Of a stretch of DNA of 5,660 nt, positions 1-5,316 are shown in pieces. The stretch is from DATLCI01 sp046714215 (GTDB lineage: Bacteria > Acidobacteriota > Terriglobia > Terriglobales > Acidobacteriaceae), in the NCBI GenBank assembly GCA_046714215.1, contig JBKKBM010000263.1:1-5660 (forward strand), given 5' to 3'. The translations under genes and the position numbers were made by a program. The notes beneath the pieces were generated by a model that saw only the letters and a list, made by a program, of their open reading frames with translations, made no database searches and had not been told where the DNA came from. Within the stretch, counting starts at the first letter, position 1. Each line of letters opens with the position of its first letter.

Positions 1-1
1 G

Positions 2-421
2 GATTTTCCGGGGGCAATGGTCGAGCTGGCGAAGATGTATGACCAACCATTGGGCGTCGAAAGAGACTCGGTCAAAGCGGCGTCTCTGTTGCGTCGAGCG
101 GCCGAGCAAGGGGACACCTCTGCGCAGAATCTGCTGGCGGACAAACATTTCCACGGTCTTGGTGTGGAGAAGAGTCCGGCAACCGGGTTGTTCTGGCTGA
201 AGGTCGCGGAGTTACTCGGGAGCGAAAGAGGCGCTACTACTTTTCGAGCAGAAGCCGCGCAGCAGCCTGCCGAGATCGTGGCCGCGGCCGACAGCAAGGC
301 GAAAGCATACGTGCAATCGCATCCAGAGTTCATAAAGATGCCCGACGGCGCAATGATCATTAAGAAGTACGTTCCGGCCGCGGTCCCAACCCCACCAGAG
401 CCTGAGAAAGACCGACCCTAG
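2..421 (+). CDS. Sel1-repeat (TPR-like) protein, 3' end only
   Basis: The reading frame is open from the first bases of the window, so this is the C-terminal part of a longer gene; the first in-window ATG (17) falls inside a repeat and is unlikely to be the true start. The visible protein holds Sel1-like repeat helices: A-x-x-LA-x-MY, then G-V-x-x-D-x-x-KAASLLRRAAEQGD, then a second unit with SAQNLLADKHFHGLGVEKSPATGLFWLKVA. The spacing and the G-x-G-V and W/A-LLRRAAEQG patterns are typical of this alpha/alpha solenoid family, which usually mediates protein-protein contacts, often in envelope or signalling proteins. After the repeats comes an Ala-rich helix and a Pro-rich tail ending PTPPEPEKDRP. 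No catalytic motif is visible, and localisation cannot be judged without the N-terminus. The stop codon overlaps the stop of the convergent deacetylase gene. The family call is fairly firm; the specific role is unknown. Confidence 0.8.
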   Translation, partial: DFPGAMVELAKMYDQPLGVERDSVKAASLLRRAAEQGDTSAQNLLADKHFHGLGVEKSPATGLFWLKVAELLGSERGATTFRAEAAQQPAEIVAAADSKAKAYVQSHPEFIKMPDGAMIIKKYVPAAVPTPPEPEKDRP

Positions 422-1404
422 CAGTAGAGTTCTATGGCCGCCACGACCGTATTGGCATGGATGGTGACTGTATCTTCCACGTTGCGGGCGTAGCCGCCGG
501 CGTAGGTCACCATCACGGGGATGCCGCGAGCCTTGGCCACCTGGAAGACGAGACGGTCGCGCTGCTTGAGGCCGTCGATGGTGAGGGCGAGTCCGCCGAG
601 TTGATCTTCGCGGTAGGGATCGGCGCCGGCGATGTAGCAGATGAGGTCAGGCGAGAACTGGCGCAGCCCGGAGCTGAGCGCATTGTCGAGCCAATGGAGA
701 TAGGTAGAGTCGTCGGTGCCGTCGGGCAGGTTGACGTCGATGGCGGAAGGCGGCTTTATCGCCGGATAGTTGTTTTGCTGATGGAGCGAGATGGTGAAGA
801 CGCTCTGGATGTCGTTCGAAACTTCCGCGCTGAGCGCAATCGCGGAAGCCTTAGCAGCCGAGGGAAGTGCATTCGGCGCCGGATTACTCGGTGGAAATAT
901 TGCCGCCGTTCCGTTGCCGTGATGGACATCGCAATCCACGGTCATGGCGCGCGTGATCTTGCCTTGCGCTTGCAGCTTGCGGATGGCGACGGCGACGTCG
1001 TGGACCATGCAAAAGCCCTCACCGTGGTCGGGGAAGGCGTGATGGAAGCCGCCGCCGATATTGATGGCGACTCCGTCTTGCAACGCCTGATCGGCGGCAA
1101 GGATCGAACCTCCGGCCGCCAGCCAGAAGGCCTCCACGAGTTGCTTGGAGTAGGGAATCTCGAGCAACTGCGCCTCCATCGGACTGAGAGTGCCAGTGAG
1201 GAGTTTGCGAACGTAGGCTTCCGCATGAACGAGCCGGATGTCGTCGTCGGACGCGGGTTGCGCCGTGAGAAAATCAGCGGGCTCGGCGATCTTAGTGTCG
1301 AGCAGGCGCTGACGGATGAGACGATATTTCTCCGCGGGGAAGACATGCGCGCCAATGGGCAGGTAATAGCCATCGGCGTAGATGAGTTTGAAGGGCAGCG
1401 CCAT
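418..1404 (-). CDS. Histone deacetylase family Zn-dependent deacetylase (AcuC/HDAC superfamily)
   Basis: A complete 328-residue member of the arginase/deacetylase fold. Members remove acetyl or other acyl groups from lysine or small amines in the cytoplasm; bacterial substrates are mostly unknown. All key residues are visible: the catalytic His pair in GGGFHHA (H121, H122), the metal ligands in DCDVHHGNGT (D159, H161) and in AGADPYREDQLGG (D262), and the transition-state Tyr in YAGGYAR (Y305). The D-x-x-x-x-D-x-LGGL pattern resembles class IV (HDAC11-like) and related bacterial enzymes more than class I. The N-terminus (LIYADGYYLPIGAHVFPAEKY) is the usual family opening, which supports this start although no clear Shine-Dalgarno precedes it. 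An Ala/Pro/Ser-rich stretch at about residues 171-200 lengthens the loop after the metal-binding motif. The gene is divergent from the small gene at 1667 and convergent with the Sel1 gene. AcuC is a possible label, but no acetoin genes are nearby. Confidence 0.92.
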   Translation of the reverse strand: MALPFKLIYADGYYLPIGAHVFPAEKYRLIRQRLLDTKIAEPADFLTAQPASDDDIRLVHAEAYVRKLLTGTLSPMEAQLLEIPYSKQLVEAFWLAAGGSILAADQALQDGVAINIGGGFHHAFPDHGEGFCMVHDVAVAIRKLQAQGKITRAMTVDCDVHHGNGTAAIFPPSNPAPNALPSAAKASAIALSAEVSNDIQSVFTISLHQQNNYPAIKPPSAIDVNLPDGTDDSTYLHWLDNALSSGLRQFSPDLICYIAGADPYREDQLGGLALTIDGLKQRDRLVFQVAKARGIPVMVTYAGGYARNVEDTVTIHANTVVAAIELYC

Positions 1405-1449
1405 GTGCGGCTATTGTCTATCGGGGCGCGGGCCAAGGGCAAAAGATTA

Positions 1450-1465
1450 ACGCGGAGACGCGGAG
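1450..1465 (+). repeat. Tandem 8-mer ACGCGGAG x2
   Basis: Two exact adjacent copies of ACGCGGAG, preceded by TTA and followed by AAGG. Phrases of this type (TTAACGCGGAGACGCGGAG) resemble short dispersed intergenic repeats that I recall from several bacterial phyla; that family link is recollection and has not been tested here. No function can be assigned. Confidence 0.6.
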
Positions 1466-1480
1466 AAGGTCAAAGGCCAT

Positions 1481-1626
1481 CAGGGGAGAGCAAAAGCAAA
1501 GGCAAGAGCAAAAGACGCAAAAAAAGGGAAGGCAAGGGCACAGAAGGCGAGGGCAAGGGCAAAGAAGGCAGGAGCCGGGGCCCAAAAGGCAGGAGTGGAA
1601 GCAAAAGCAAAAGCTTGGGCAGCAAA
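1481..1626 (+). repeat. Degenerate purine-biased hexamer tract, consensus about RGCAAR
   Basis: About 146 bases built from variants of a six-base unit (AGCAAA, GGCAAG, GGGCAA and the like). AGCAAAAGCAAA occurs near both ends, and GGCAAGGGCA is repeated in the middle. The + strand has only three T residues (1596, 1615, 1616) and is strongly A/G biased. The array is interrupted by A-runs and by a GGGGCCC island near 1577-1583. Because the period is six, every frame reads as simple dipeptides (SK/GK on +, Leu-rich on -). It looks like a decayed simple-sequence expansion. Possible consequences such as transcript pausing or unusual DNA structure are speculation. Confidence 0.75.
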
Positions 1627-1656
1627 ATCCGGTGCGAGGCGCATCCTAAATCAAGC

Positions 1657-1662
1657 GGGAGG
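1657..1662 (+). promoter_or_regulatory. Ribosome binding site deciding the 1667 start
   Basis: GGGAGG lies four bases before the ATG at 1667. The same frame is open further upstream to a GTG at 1595, but that extension only translates the low-complexity tract, so the site favours 1667 as the real start. Confidence 0.6.
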
Positions 1663-1666
1663 CACC

Positions 1667-1966
1667 ATGAGACGCTCGACCAAGACTTTTTCGCAGACAT
1701 TCCCTGAGAACTTCGCCGCGGATGGCGAGAGCCCTATCGAAAAACTCTGGCGATCGGAAATCGGCGACCCGGTGATTCATGGGTCGGGCGACCTGCTGGC
1801 CATGATGGTGCAGAGCGGTCATGCTTTTGAAGACGAGGAATGTGAGCGTCGTACTGAAGAGCGAGCTGCCGCGCCGCCACCGCGCAAGGCCATCATTTCT
1901 ATCCACGGACGAGACGTGGAAGAGTGCGATATCCCGGAGAGCCCGCGCAGACGACGCGCAGCCTAG
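1667..1966 (+). CDS. Small uncharacterised protein (99 aa)
   Basis: I do not recognise this protein. It starts MRRSTKTFSQTFPENF and is mostly charged. Around residues 43-50 there is a short hydrophobic helix (DLLAMMVQSG), followed by an acidic patch (FEDEECERRTEER), a Pro run (AAAPPPRK), a strand-like IISIHGRDVEECDI and an Arg-rich end (PRRRRAA). There is no signal peptide, membrane segment or clear domain. The evidence for a gene is the GGGAGG site at good spacing, a mixed and protein-like composition, and an end that meets the neighbouring ATL gene stop-to-stop with only four bases shared. A competing frame on the minus strand also crosses this interval but lacks protein-like features. Role unknown. 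Confidence 0.5.
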   Translation: MRRSTKTFSQTFPENFAADGESPIEKLWRSEIGDPVIHGSGDLLAMMVQSGHAFEDEECERRTEERAAAPPPRKAIISIHGRDVEECDIPESPRRRRAA

Positions 1967-2301
1967 CGTTTTTTCCGAGCCCCAGACGTAAACTTCTTTT
2001 TGACCTTGGTCCGCGTGAATTTGTGTTCGTGCGCGGCCATGTCCACCTTCAAGCCGCGAAACGTCACGCCCTCCTGCTGCAGGCGAAGGCGTTGTTCCAT
2101 ACCGCTCTCGCCCGGCAAGGCGATGTGTCCGGCGGCGGCGACCACGCGATGCCACGGCAGACCTCGTCCTGTAGCCGCGCGTAATGCCCAGACCACCTGG
2201 CGAGCGGCGCCAGCGTAGCCAGCGGCTTTCGCCACGGCGCCATAGGTTGAAACCTTGCCCCGGGGGACCTTGCGCACGATGCGGTGAATGGCGGCGAACA
2301 T
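1963..2301 (-). CDS. atl: Alkyltransferase-like (ATL) DNA-repair protein, MGMT family
   Basis: A 112-residue protein with only the DNA-binding domain of the O6-methylguanine-DNA methyltransferase family. Visible family features are VPRGKVSTYGAVAKAAG with the base-flipping Tyr (Y20), the arginine finger in ARQVVWALR (R34), and PWHRVV at 49-54 where true methyltransferases have PCHRV. The Cys-to-Trp change (W50) removes alkyl-acceptor activity and matches characterised ATLs (fission yeast Atl1, E. coli YbaZ), which bind O6-alkylguanine and pass it to nucleotide excision repair. The last 19 residues or so are Lys/Arg-rich (KVKKKF...ARKKR), probably extra DNA contact or a disordered tail. Its ATG directly follows the TAG of the upstream permease (TAGATG), so translational coupling is likely. 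Its stop overlaps the convergent small gene by CTAG. Confidence 0.92.
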   Translation of the reverse strand: MFAAIHRIVRKVPRGKVSTYGAVAKAAGYAGAARQVVWALRAATGRGLPWHRVVAAAGHIALPGESGMEQRLRLQQEGVTFRGLKVDMAAHEHKFTRTKVKKKFTSGARKKR

Positions 2302-3597
2302 CTATGTGTCGCCGCGATGCGCACGCGCCCAGAGCCAGGTGAGTAGCGCGAGGGCGGCAGTCGCGAGCATGACGAGCAGTTGTCCCAGTCCCATCTGCGA
2401 GATGAGTGCGAGCGAGAAGAGCGTGCCCAGCACGGCGAAGATCTTGCCGCCAGGCACGTGGAAGGGAGCATTGCCATCGCGGCGGCGCAACACAAAGAGC
2501 GCGCCGAAGACCAGGAGATATGAGAACAGGCGCGCGACTGAGGAGAGCATCAGGTTCCATTTGAAAGTGCCGATGATGGACAGCGTGAGCACCACAACCG
2601 CATAAAAGATGATGGATACATACGGCGTGCGGAACTTCGGGTGAACATTGGCAAAAAGCTGCGGGAAGTCGCGATTCTCCGCCAGAGCGAATGTCAGCCG
2701 CGGTGTGTTGAGCGTGTTGGCGGCGAGATATCCGTAGAGCGAGATGAGCGCGCCCGCGGTCATGAGGATAGCGCCGCCGGTACCCCAGAAAACGCGCGCA
2801 GCCGTGGCCAGTGGGCGTTTCGTGAGCGAGGGATCGGGTAGAAGTCCCATGACCACGACTTGCACGAGCGTGTAGACGACGATGCAGATGATGAGGGAGG
2901 CGAAGAGAGCAAACGGGGCGTCACGCTGAGGATCTTTGGCTTCCGCCATGGGCACGAGGGCGGATTCGTAGCCGCCATAAGCGAAGACGAGAATAAGGAT
3001 CGCTTCAAGCCAAGGCTGAATGCCTTCCTTAGGCTGGAGCGCGGTAAAGAATGTAGGAGCAGAGCCGAGCATCAGGAACGCACCGCCCGCGACGATGAAG
3101 ATGGCCAGCGGGGTGAGCTTGGTGATGGCGAAGATGTTGCTGAGTCCGGCTCCGGCGGCCGCGCCCCGGATATTCACGGCGGCCAGCCCCCCGATCAGCA
3201 CGGTGAGGATCAGCGCGCGGGGCAGGGGCTGTGTGGCCATCGGCCAGAATTCCGCAAGGTAAATAGTAAAAAGGTTGGCTCCAGAAGCGACTGCCGTGAG
3301 GCGCACCAGCCACAACAGCCATGCCATTTGAATGCCGACCAGCGGGCCGAAGGCTTCGCGGGCGTAGAGATAAGGTCCGCCGGCGGTATCGAAGCGCGAG
3401 GCGACTTCGGCGAACGTGGCGATGACCAGAGCAACGCCAGCGGCAGCGGCAAGGTATCCGAGGGGACTGTATTTGCCGAGCAGAGCGGCGACTTCGCCGG
3501 GCAGCCCGAAGATGGCGGAACCGATGATGGAGTTGACGACAAGCGCGACCAGGCTCCATCGGCCCATGACGCGGACGAGAGAGACGGGTTGGGTCAT
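2302..3597 (-). CDS. APC-superfamily amino-acid permease
   Basis: A 431-residue inner-membrane transporter with about 12 hydrophobic helices (roughly 15-33, 44-64, 84-112, 126-142, 154-175, 194-215, 229-252, 273-295, 325-345, 352-371, 386-402 and 404-424). The unwound helix 1 motif GSAIFGLPG (26-34) and the helix 6 motif VFAYGGYESA (204-213) are APC-family signatures that line the substrate site. The conserved loop AENRDFPQLFANVHPKFRTPY (306-326) after helix 8 is also typical. Such proteins import or exchange amino acids or amines, usually driven by protons; the substrate cannot be read from the sequence. The start is 20 bases after the purA stop, without a clear Shine-Dalgarno, so expression probably depends on the purA transcript. 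An alternative start at Met11 would trim only the cytoplasmic N-terminus and looks less likely. Confidence 0.92.
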   Translation of the reverse strand: MTQPVSLVRVMGRWSLVALVVNSIIGSAIFGLPGEVAALLGKYSPLGYLAAAAGVALVIATFAEVASRFDTAGGPYLYAREAFGPLVGIQMAWLLWLVRLTAVASGANLFTIYLAEFWPMATQPLPRALILTVLIGGLAAVNIRGAAAGAGLSNIFAITKLTPLAIFIVAGGAFLMLGSAPTFFTALQPKEGIQPWLEAILILVFAYGGYESALVPMAEAKDPQRDAPFALFASLIICIVVYTLVQVVVMGLLPDPSLTKRPLATAARVFWGTGGAILMTAGALISLYGYLAANTLNTPRLTFALAENRDFPQLFANVHPKFRTPYVSIIFYAVVVLTLSIIGTFKWNLMLSSVARLFSYLLVFGALFVLRRRDGNAPFHVPGGKIFAVLGTLFSLALISQMGLGQLLVMLATAALALLTWLWARAHRGDT

Positions 3598-3617
3598 GGG
3601 CGCTGACTCGTTGATTG

Positions 3618-4922
3618 TTATTCCAGAACTTTGGCAAAATCGGGGTGCATCATAGTTTGTAGGCGGTCGGGGCCGGTGGAAACCATGCCGATCTTCGTAC
3701 CGGTTTCTTTCGACATGAAGTTGAGATACGACTGCGCCGGCTTCGGCAGCTTGTCAAAGTCGGTGATGCCTTCGGTCGAGGTCTTCCACCCGGGCATCTT
3801 CTCGTAAACGCATTCGATCTTGTCGTAGCTGCCGGAATCGGCCGGAATCTCCGCGGACTTCTTCCCGTTGATCTTGTAGGCGACGCAGACGGGGATCTCC
3901 GCAAGTTCGTCGAGGACATCGAGTTTGGTGACGACCCACCACGCGCAACCGTTGATCATGGCGGAGTAGCGCAGCAAGGGAAGGTCGACCCAGCCGCAGC
4001 GGCGGGGGCGCCCGGTGACGGCGCCATATTCGTTACCTTTGGCGCGAAGGTCATCGCCCACAGCGTCGTGGATCTCGGTGGGAAAGGGGCCGCCGCCCAC
4101 GCGGGTGCAATACGCCTTGGTGATGCCAATGACAGCCTTGATGGCCGTAGGCGGCACACCGGTGCCTATGACGGCACCGCCGGAAGTGGCGCTGGACGAC
4201 GTGACGAACGGATAAGTGCCGTGGTCGATGTCGAGCATGGTGCCCTGCGCGCCTTCAAACATCACGTTCTCGCCGCGAGCGAGGGCCTGGTTGATCATGC
4301 TGGCCGTGTCGGTAACGAAGGGTGCGACCTGGTCGGCGATGTCGGCATACTCAGCAAACATTTTGTCGGCGTCGAGGGGCTCGGAGTTGAAAAGCGCATG
4401 CGCGATGGTGTTTTTCTCGCGGCAAGCGTTCTCGATGTGCGTGCGGAGTAATTCCTTATTGAGCAGGTCGACCACGCGCAGGCCGTTGCGACTCATCTTG
4501 TCCTGATACGCGGGGCCGATGCCGCGCGAAGTAGTACCGATCTTCACGCGACCAGGCGCGTTCTCAGCCGCCAGCTCGATCATGCGGTGATAGGGCAGGA
4601 TGACCTGGGCGCGATTGCTGACAAACAGCGCGCCATCGAGTTTTACGCCCATCCCGCGCAGGCTGTTGACCTCTTTCATGAAGGCGAAGGGATCAAGCAC
4701 CACGCCATTGCCGATGACGCTCTTGCGTCCTTCGCGCAGCACGCCACAGGGGATGAGTTGAAGGACGAATTTCTTGCCCTTGATGATGACGGTGTGTCCG
4801 GCGTTGTGGCCACCGGCATAACGGGCGACCACATGGAAGTTCTGCGAGTGGACATCGACGATCTTGCCCTTGCCCTCATCGCCCCACTGGGCGCCGACGA
4901 TGACTACCGCGTTAGCTTTCAT
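3618..4922 (-). CDS. purA: Adenylosuccinate synthetase
   Basis: A full-length 434-residue enzyme (E. coli has 432) catalysing IMP + L-aspartate + GTP to adenylosuccinate + GDP + Pi, the committed step from IMP to AMP, in the cytoplasm. Motifs in order: GAQWGDEGKGK (10-20) with catalytic D15; RYAGGHNAGHT (34-44) with catalytic H43; GTTSRGIGPAYQDKMSR (129-145), the IMP-binding region; FEGAQGTMLDIDHGTYPFVTSS (223-244); the GRPRRCGWVDL segment (305-314); and the guanine-recognition TKLDVLD (332-338). No key residue is missing. On the coding strand GGAG lies 11 bases before the ATG, which is rather long, and an AT-rich TATAAATA abuts the start. It heads a probable operon with the permease (20-base gap) and the ATL gene. 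It is divergent from mutM. Confidence 0.98.
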   Translation of the reverse strand: MKANAVVIVGAQWGDEGKGKIVDVHSQNFHVVARYAGGHNAGHTVIIKGKKFVLQLIPCGVLREGRKSVIGNGVVLDPFAFMKEVNSLRGMGVKLDGALFVSNRAQVILPYHRMIELAAENAPGRVKIGTTSRGIGPAYQDKMSRNGLRVVDLLNKELLRTHIENACREKNTIAHALFNSEPLDADKMFAEYADIADQVAPFVTDTASMINQALARGENVMFEGAQGTMLDIDHGTYPFVTSSSATSGGAVIGTGVPPTAIKAVIGITKAYCTRVGGGPFPTEIHDAVGDDLRAKGNEYGAVTGRPRRCGWVDLPLLRYSAMINGCAWWVVTKLDVLDELAEIPVCVAYKINGKKSAEIPADSGSYDKIECVYEKMPGWKTSTEGITDFDKLPKPAQSYLNFMSKETGTKIGMVSTGPDRLQTMMHPDFAKVLE

Positions 4923-5090
4923 TATTTATAGGGCTCCGCGGACAAGCCGCTTTGCCCTCGCCTCAGTTCGCGCGGTACGGCGCTCACCGTTCGGCTCACC
5001 CTTTCATTTCGTTCTTCAGCACACACCATTGGCCGTTATTTTCACGTGGCCAGGATTTGTTCAGGAGAATCTAGAACCGGGATGGCAACG
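4923..5090. other. purA upstream intergenic region, no gene seen
   Basis: This holds the purA leader and probably its promoter. A small inverted repeat, GCGG-acaag-CCGC (4938-4950), and a near-duplicated GGCGCTCACC/GGCTCACC (about 4979-5000) are visible. I see no riboswitch, tRNA or credible ORF. The T-rich CATTTCGTTCTTC stretch near 5006-5018 has no clear role. Confidence 0.6.
4925..4930 (-). promoter_or_regulatory. Possible -10 element abutting the purA start
   Basis: Read on the minus strand, TATAAA sits two bases before the purA ATG, in otherwise GC-rich DNA. It matches five of six positions of a sigma-70 -10 box, which would give a leaderless or nearly leaderless transcript. No good -35 is seen at 16-18 bases, so it may simply be an unstructured AT-rich initiation region. 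Confidence 0.25.
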
Positions 5091-5109
5091 GGGAATGATA
5101 ATCGTTATG
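5091..5109. promoter_or_regulatory. Fur-box-like palindrome
   Basis: These 19 bases match the classical Fur consensus GATAATGATAATCATTATC at 15 of 19 positions. The core TGATAAT half-site is perfect, and the partner half-site is GTTAT rather than ATTATCA. The patch stands out in GC-rich surroundings. It lies in the divergent purA-mutM gap, directly upstream of a strong Shine-Dalgarno. The inner GATAAT could also serve as a -10 box. Neither purA nor mutM is a classic Fur target, so chance resemblance is possible. Confidence 0.4.
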
Positions 5110-5122
5110 GGAGGTGTCTGCA

Positions 5123-5188
5123 ATGGTGCTAAGCAGCCGCTGGCTGCCCGCCGTTGGCAAAGTCAAAGGCAGTTACCTCAGCGGCTAA
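5123..5188 (+). other. Tiny ORF (21 aa) behind a strong Shine-Dalgarno
   Basis: ATG at 5123 opens a frame reading MVLSSRWLPAVGKVKGSYLSG and stops at TAA 5186-5188. GGGAGGTG at 5109-5116 gives GGAGG eight bases before the ATG, the best ribosome-binding site in the window. The peptide is basic with no known motif. Against it being a gene: its 3' half lies within the stem-loop repeat region, and its TAA falls in the loop of a CGGCT/AGCCG hairpin. It could be a leader peptide or a small protein, but it is quite likely not translated. Confidence 0.25.
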
Positions 5189-5297
5189 AGCCGGATCACG
5201 CTTGGGCCGCGTTCGGCATGGTCGCTGCGCGATTCAGGGCTGAAGCCCCTGACCTACCGAGCCATGCCCTGATACCAAGACGTAGCAAGCTACGTCT
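5133..5297. repeat. Run of four stem-loops, REP-like composite repeat
   Basis: Four inverted repeats follow one another. GCAGCC-gct-GGCTGC is at 5133-5147. CGGCT-aa-AGCCG is at 5182-5193. A large hairpin has outer arms GGCATGG (5215-5221) and CCATGCC (5262-5268) around an inner TCAGGGCT/AGCCCCTGA pair with one extra C (5234-5252). A perfect 9-bp hairpin closes the run at 5278-5297. Such clustered palindromes in a non-coding gap are typical of dispersed REP-like elements. The phrases GGCTAAAGCC and GCCCTGATACC match my recollection of acidobacterial intergenic repeats, which is unverified. None is followed by a T-run, so they are not standard terminators. Confidence 0.6.
5278..5297. repeat. 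Perfect 9-bp hairpin AGACGTAGC-AA-GCTACGTCT
   Basis: The arms 5278-5286 and 5289-5297 are exactly complementary with a two-base spacer. The element ends 19 bases before the mutM ATG and lies in its probable 5' untranslated region. The right flank (CTACAG) is not mirrored on the left, as in a REP unit with one arm decayed. Confidence 0.75.
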
Positions 5298-5316
5298 CTA
5301 CAGATACACTAACCCC

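Larger units (their letters stand above)
1405..1666. other. Divergent intergenic region with low-complexity repeats
   Basis: This gap separates the start of the deacetylase gene (-) from the start of the small gene (+), so promoters for both should lie here. I see no convincing -35/-10 pair. A weak AT-rich patch (GACAAT) lies a few bases upstream of the deacetylase start. Most of the gap is occupied by a tandem 8-mer and a purine-biased hexamer tract, described separately. Long ORFs run through it on both strands, but they encode only SK/GK or Leu/Pro low complexity and are not credible genes. Confidence 0.7.

Noticed and set aside
1481..1626. CRISPR or tandem-repeat array
   Set aside because: The units are six bases and degenerate, with no conserved 25-40-base repeats or unique spacers, and no cas genes are near.
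457..1707. 416-codon open frame on the + strand
   Set aside because: It is antisense to the deacetylase, which has every catalytic residue, and then runs through the hexamer tract as SK/GK low complexity. High GC keeps the opposite strand open; the product resembles nothing.
1967..1976. Possible terminator: T-run after the small gene's stop
   Set aside because: The T6 is the complement of Lys codons at the ATL C-terminus, and only a 4-bp GCGC stem can be drawn before it, too weak to call.
1646..2560. 304-codon minus-strand frame
   Set aside because: It overlaps the ATL gene and the permease 3' end in a different frame; its product is Arg-rich without motifs, whereas both overlapped genes are clear.
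2860..3606. 248-codon + strand frame
   Set aside because: It is antisense to the transmembrane region of the permease; the polar, Gly/Asp/Glu-rich product is the usual mirror of hydrophobic codons.
5082..5132. 16-codon ORF starting ATGGCAACG
   Set aside because: The nearest AGGAG is 14 bases from the ATG, the product has no features, and it overlaps the Fur-like site and the better-placed tiny ORF at 5123.
5234..5252. GC-rich hairpin as a rho-independent terminator
   Set aside because: No T-run follows and no gene ends just upstream on either strand; it fits better inside the REP-like stem-loop run.
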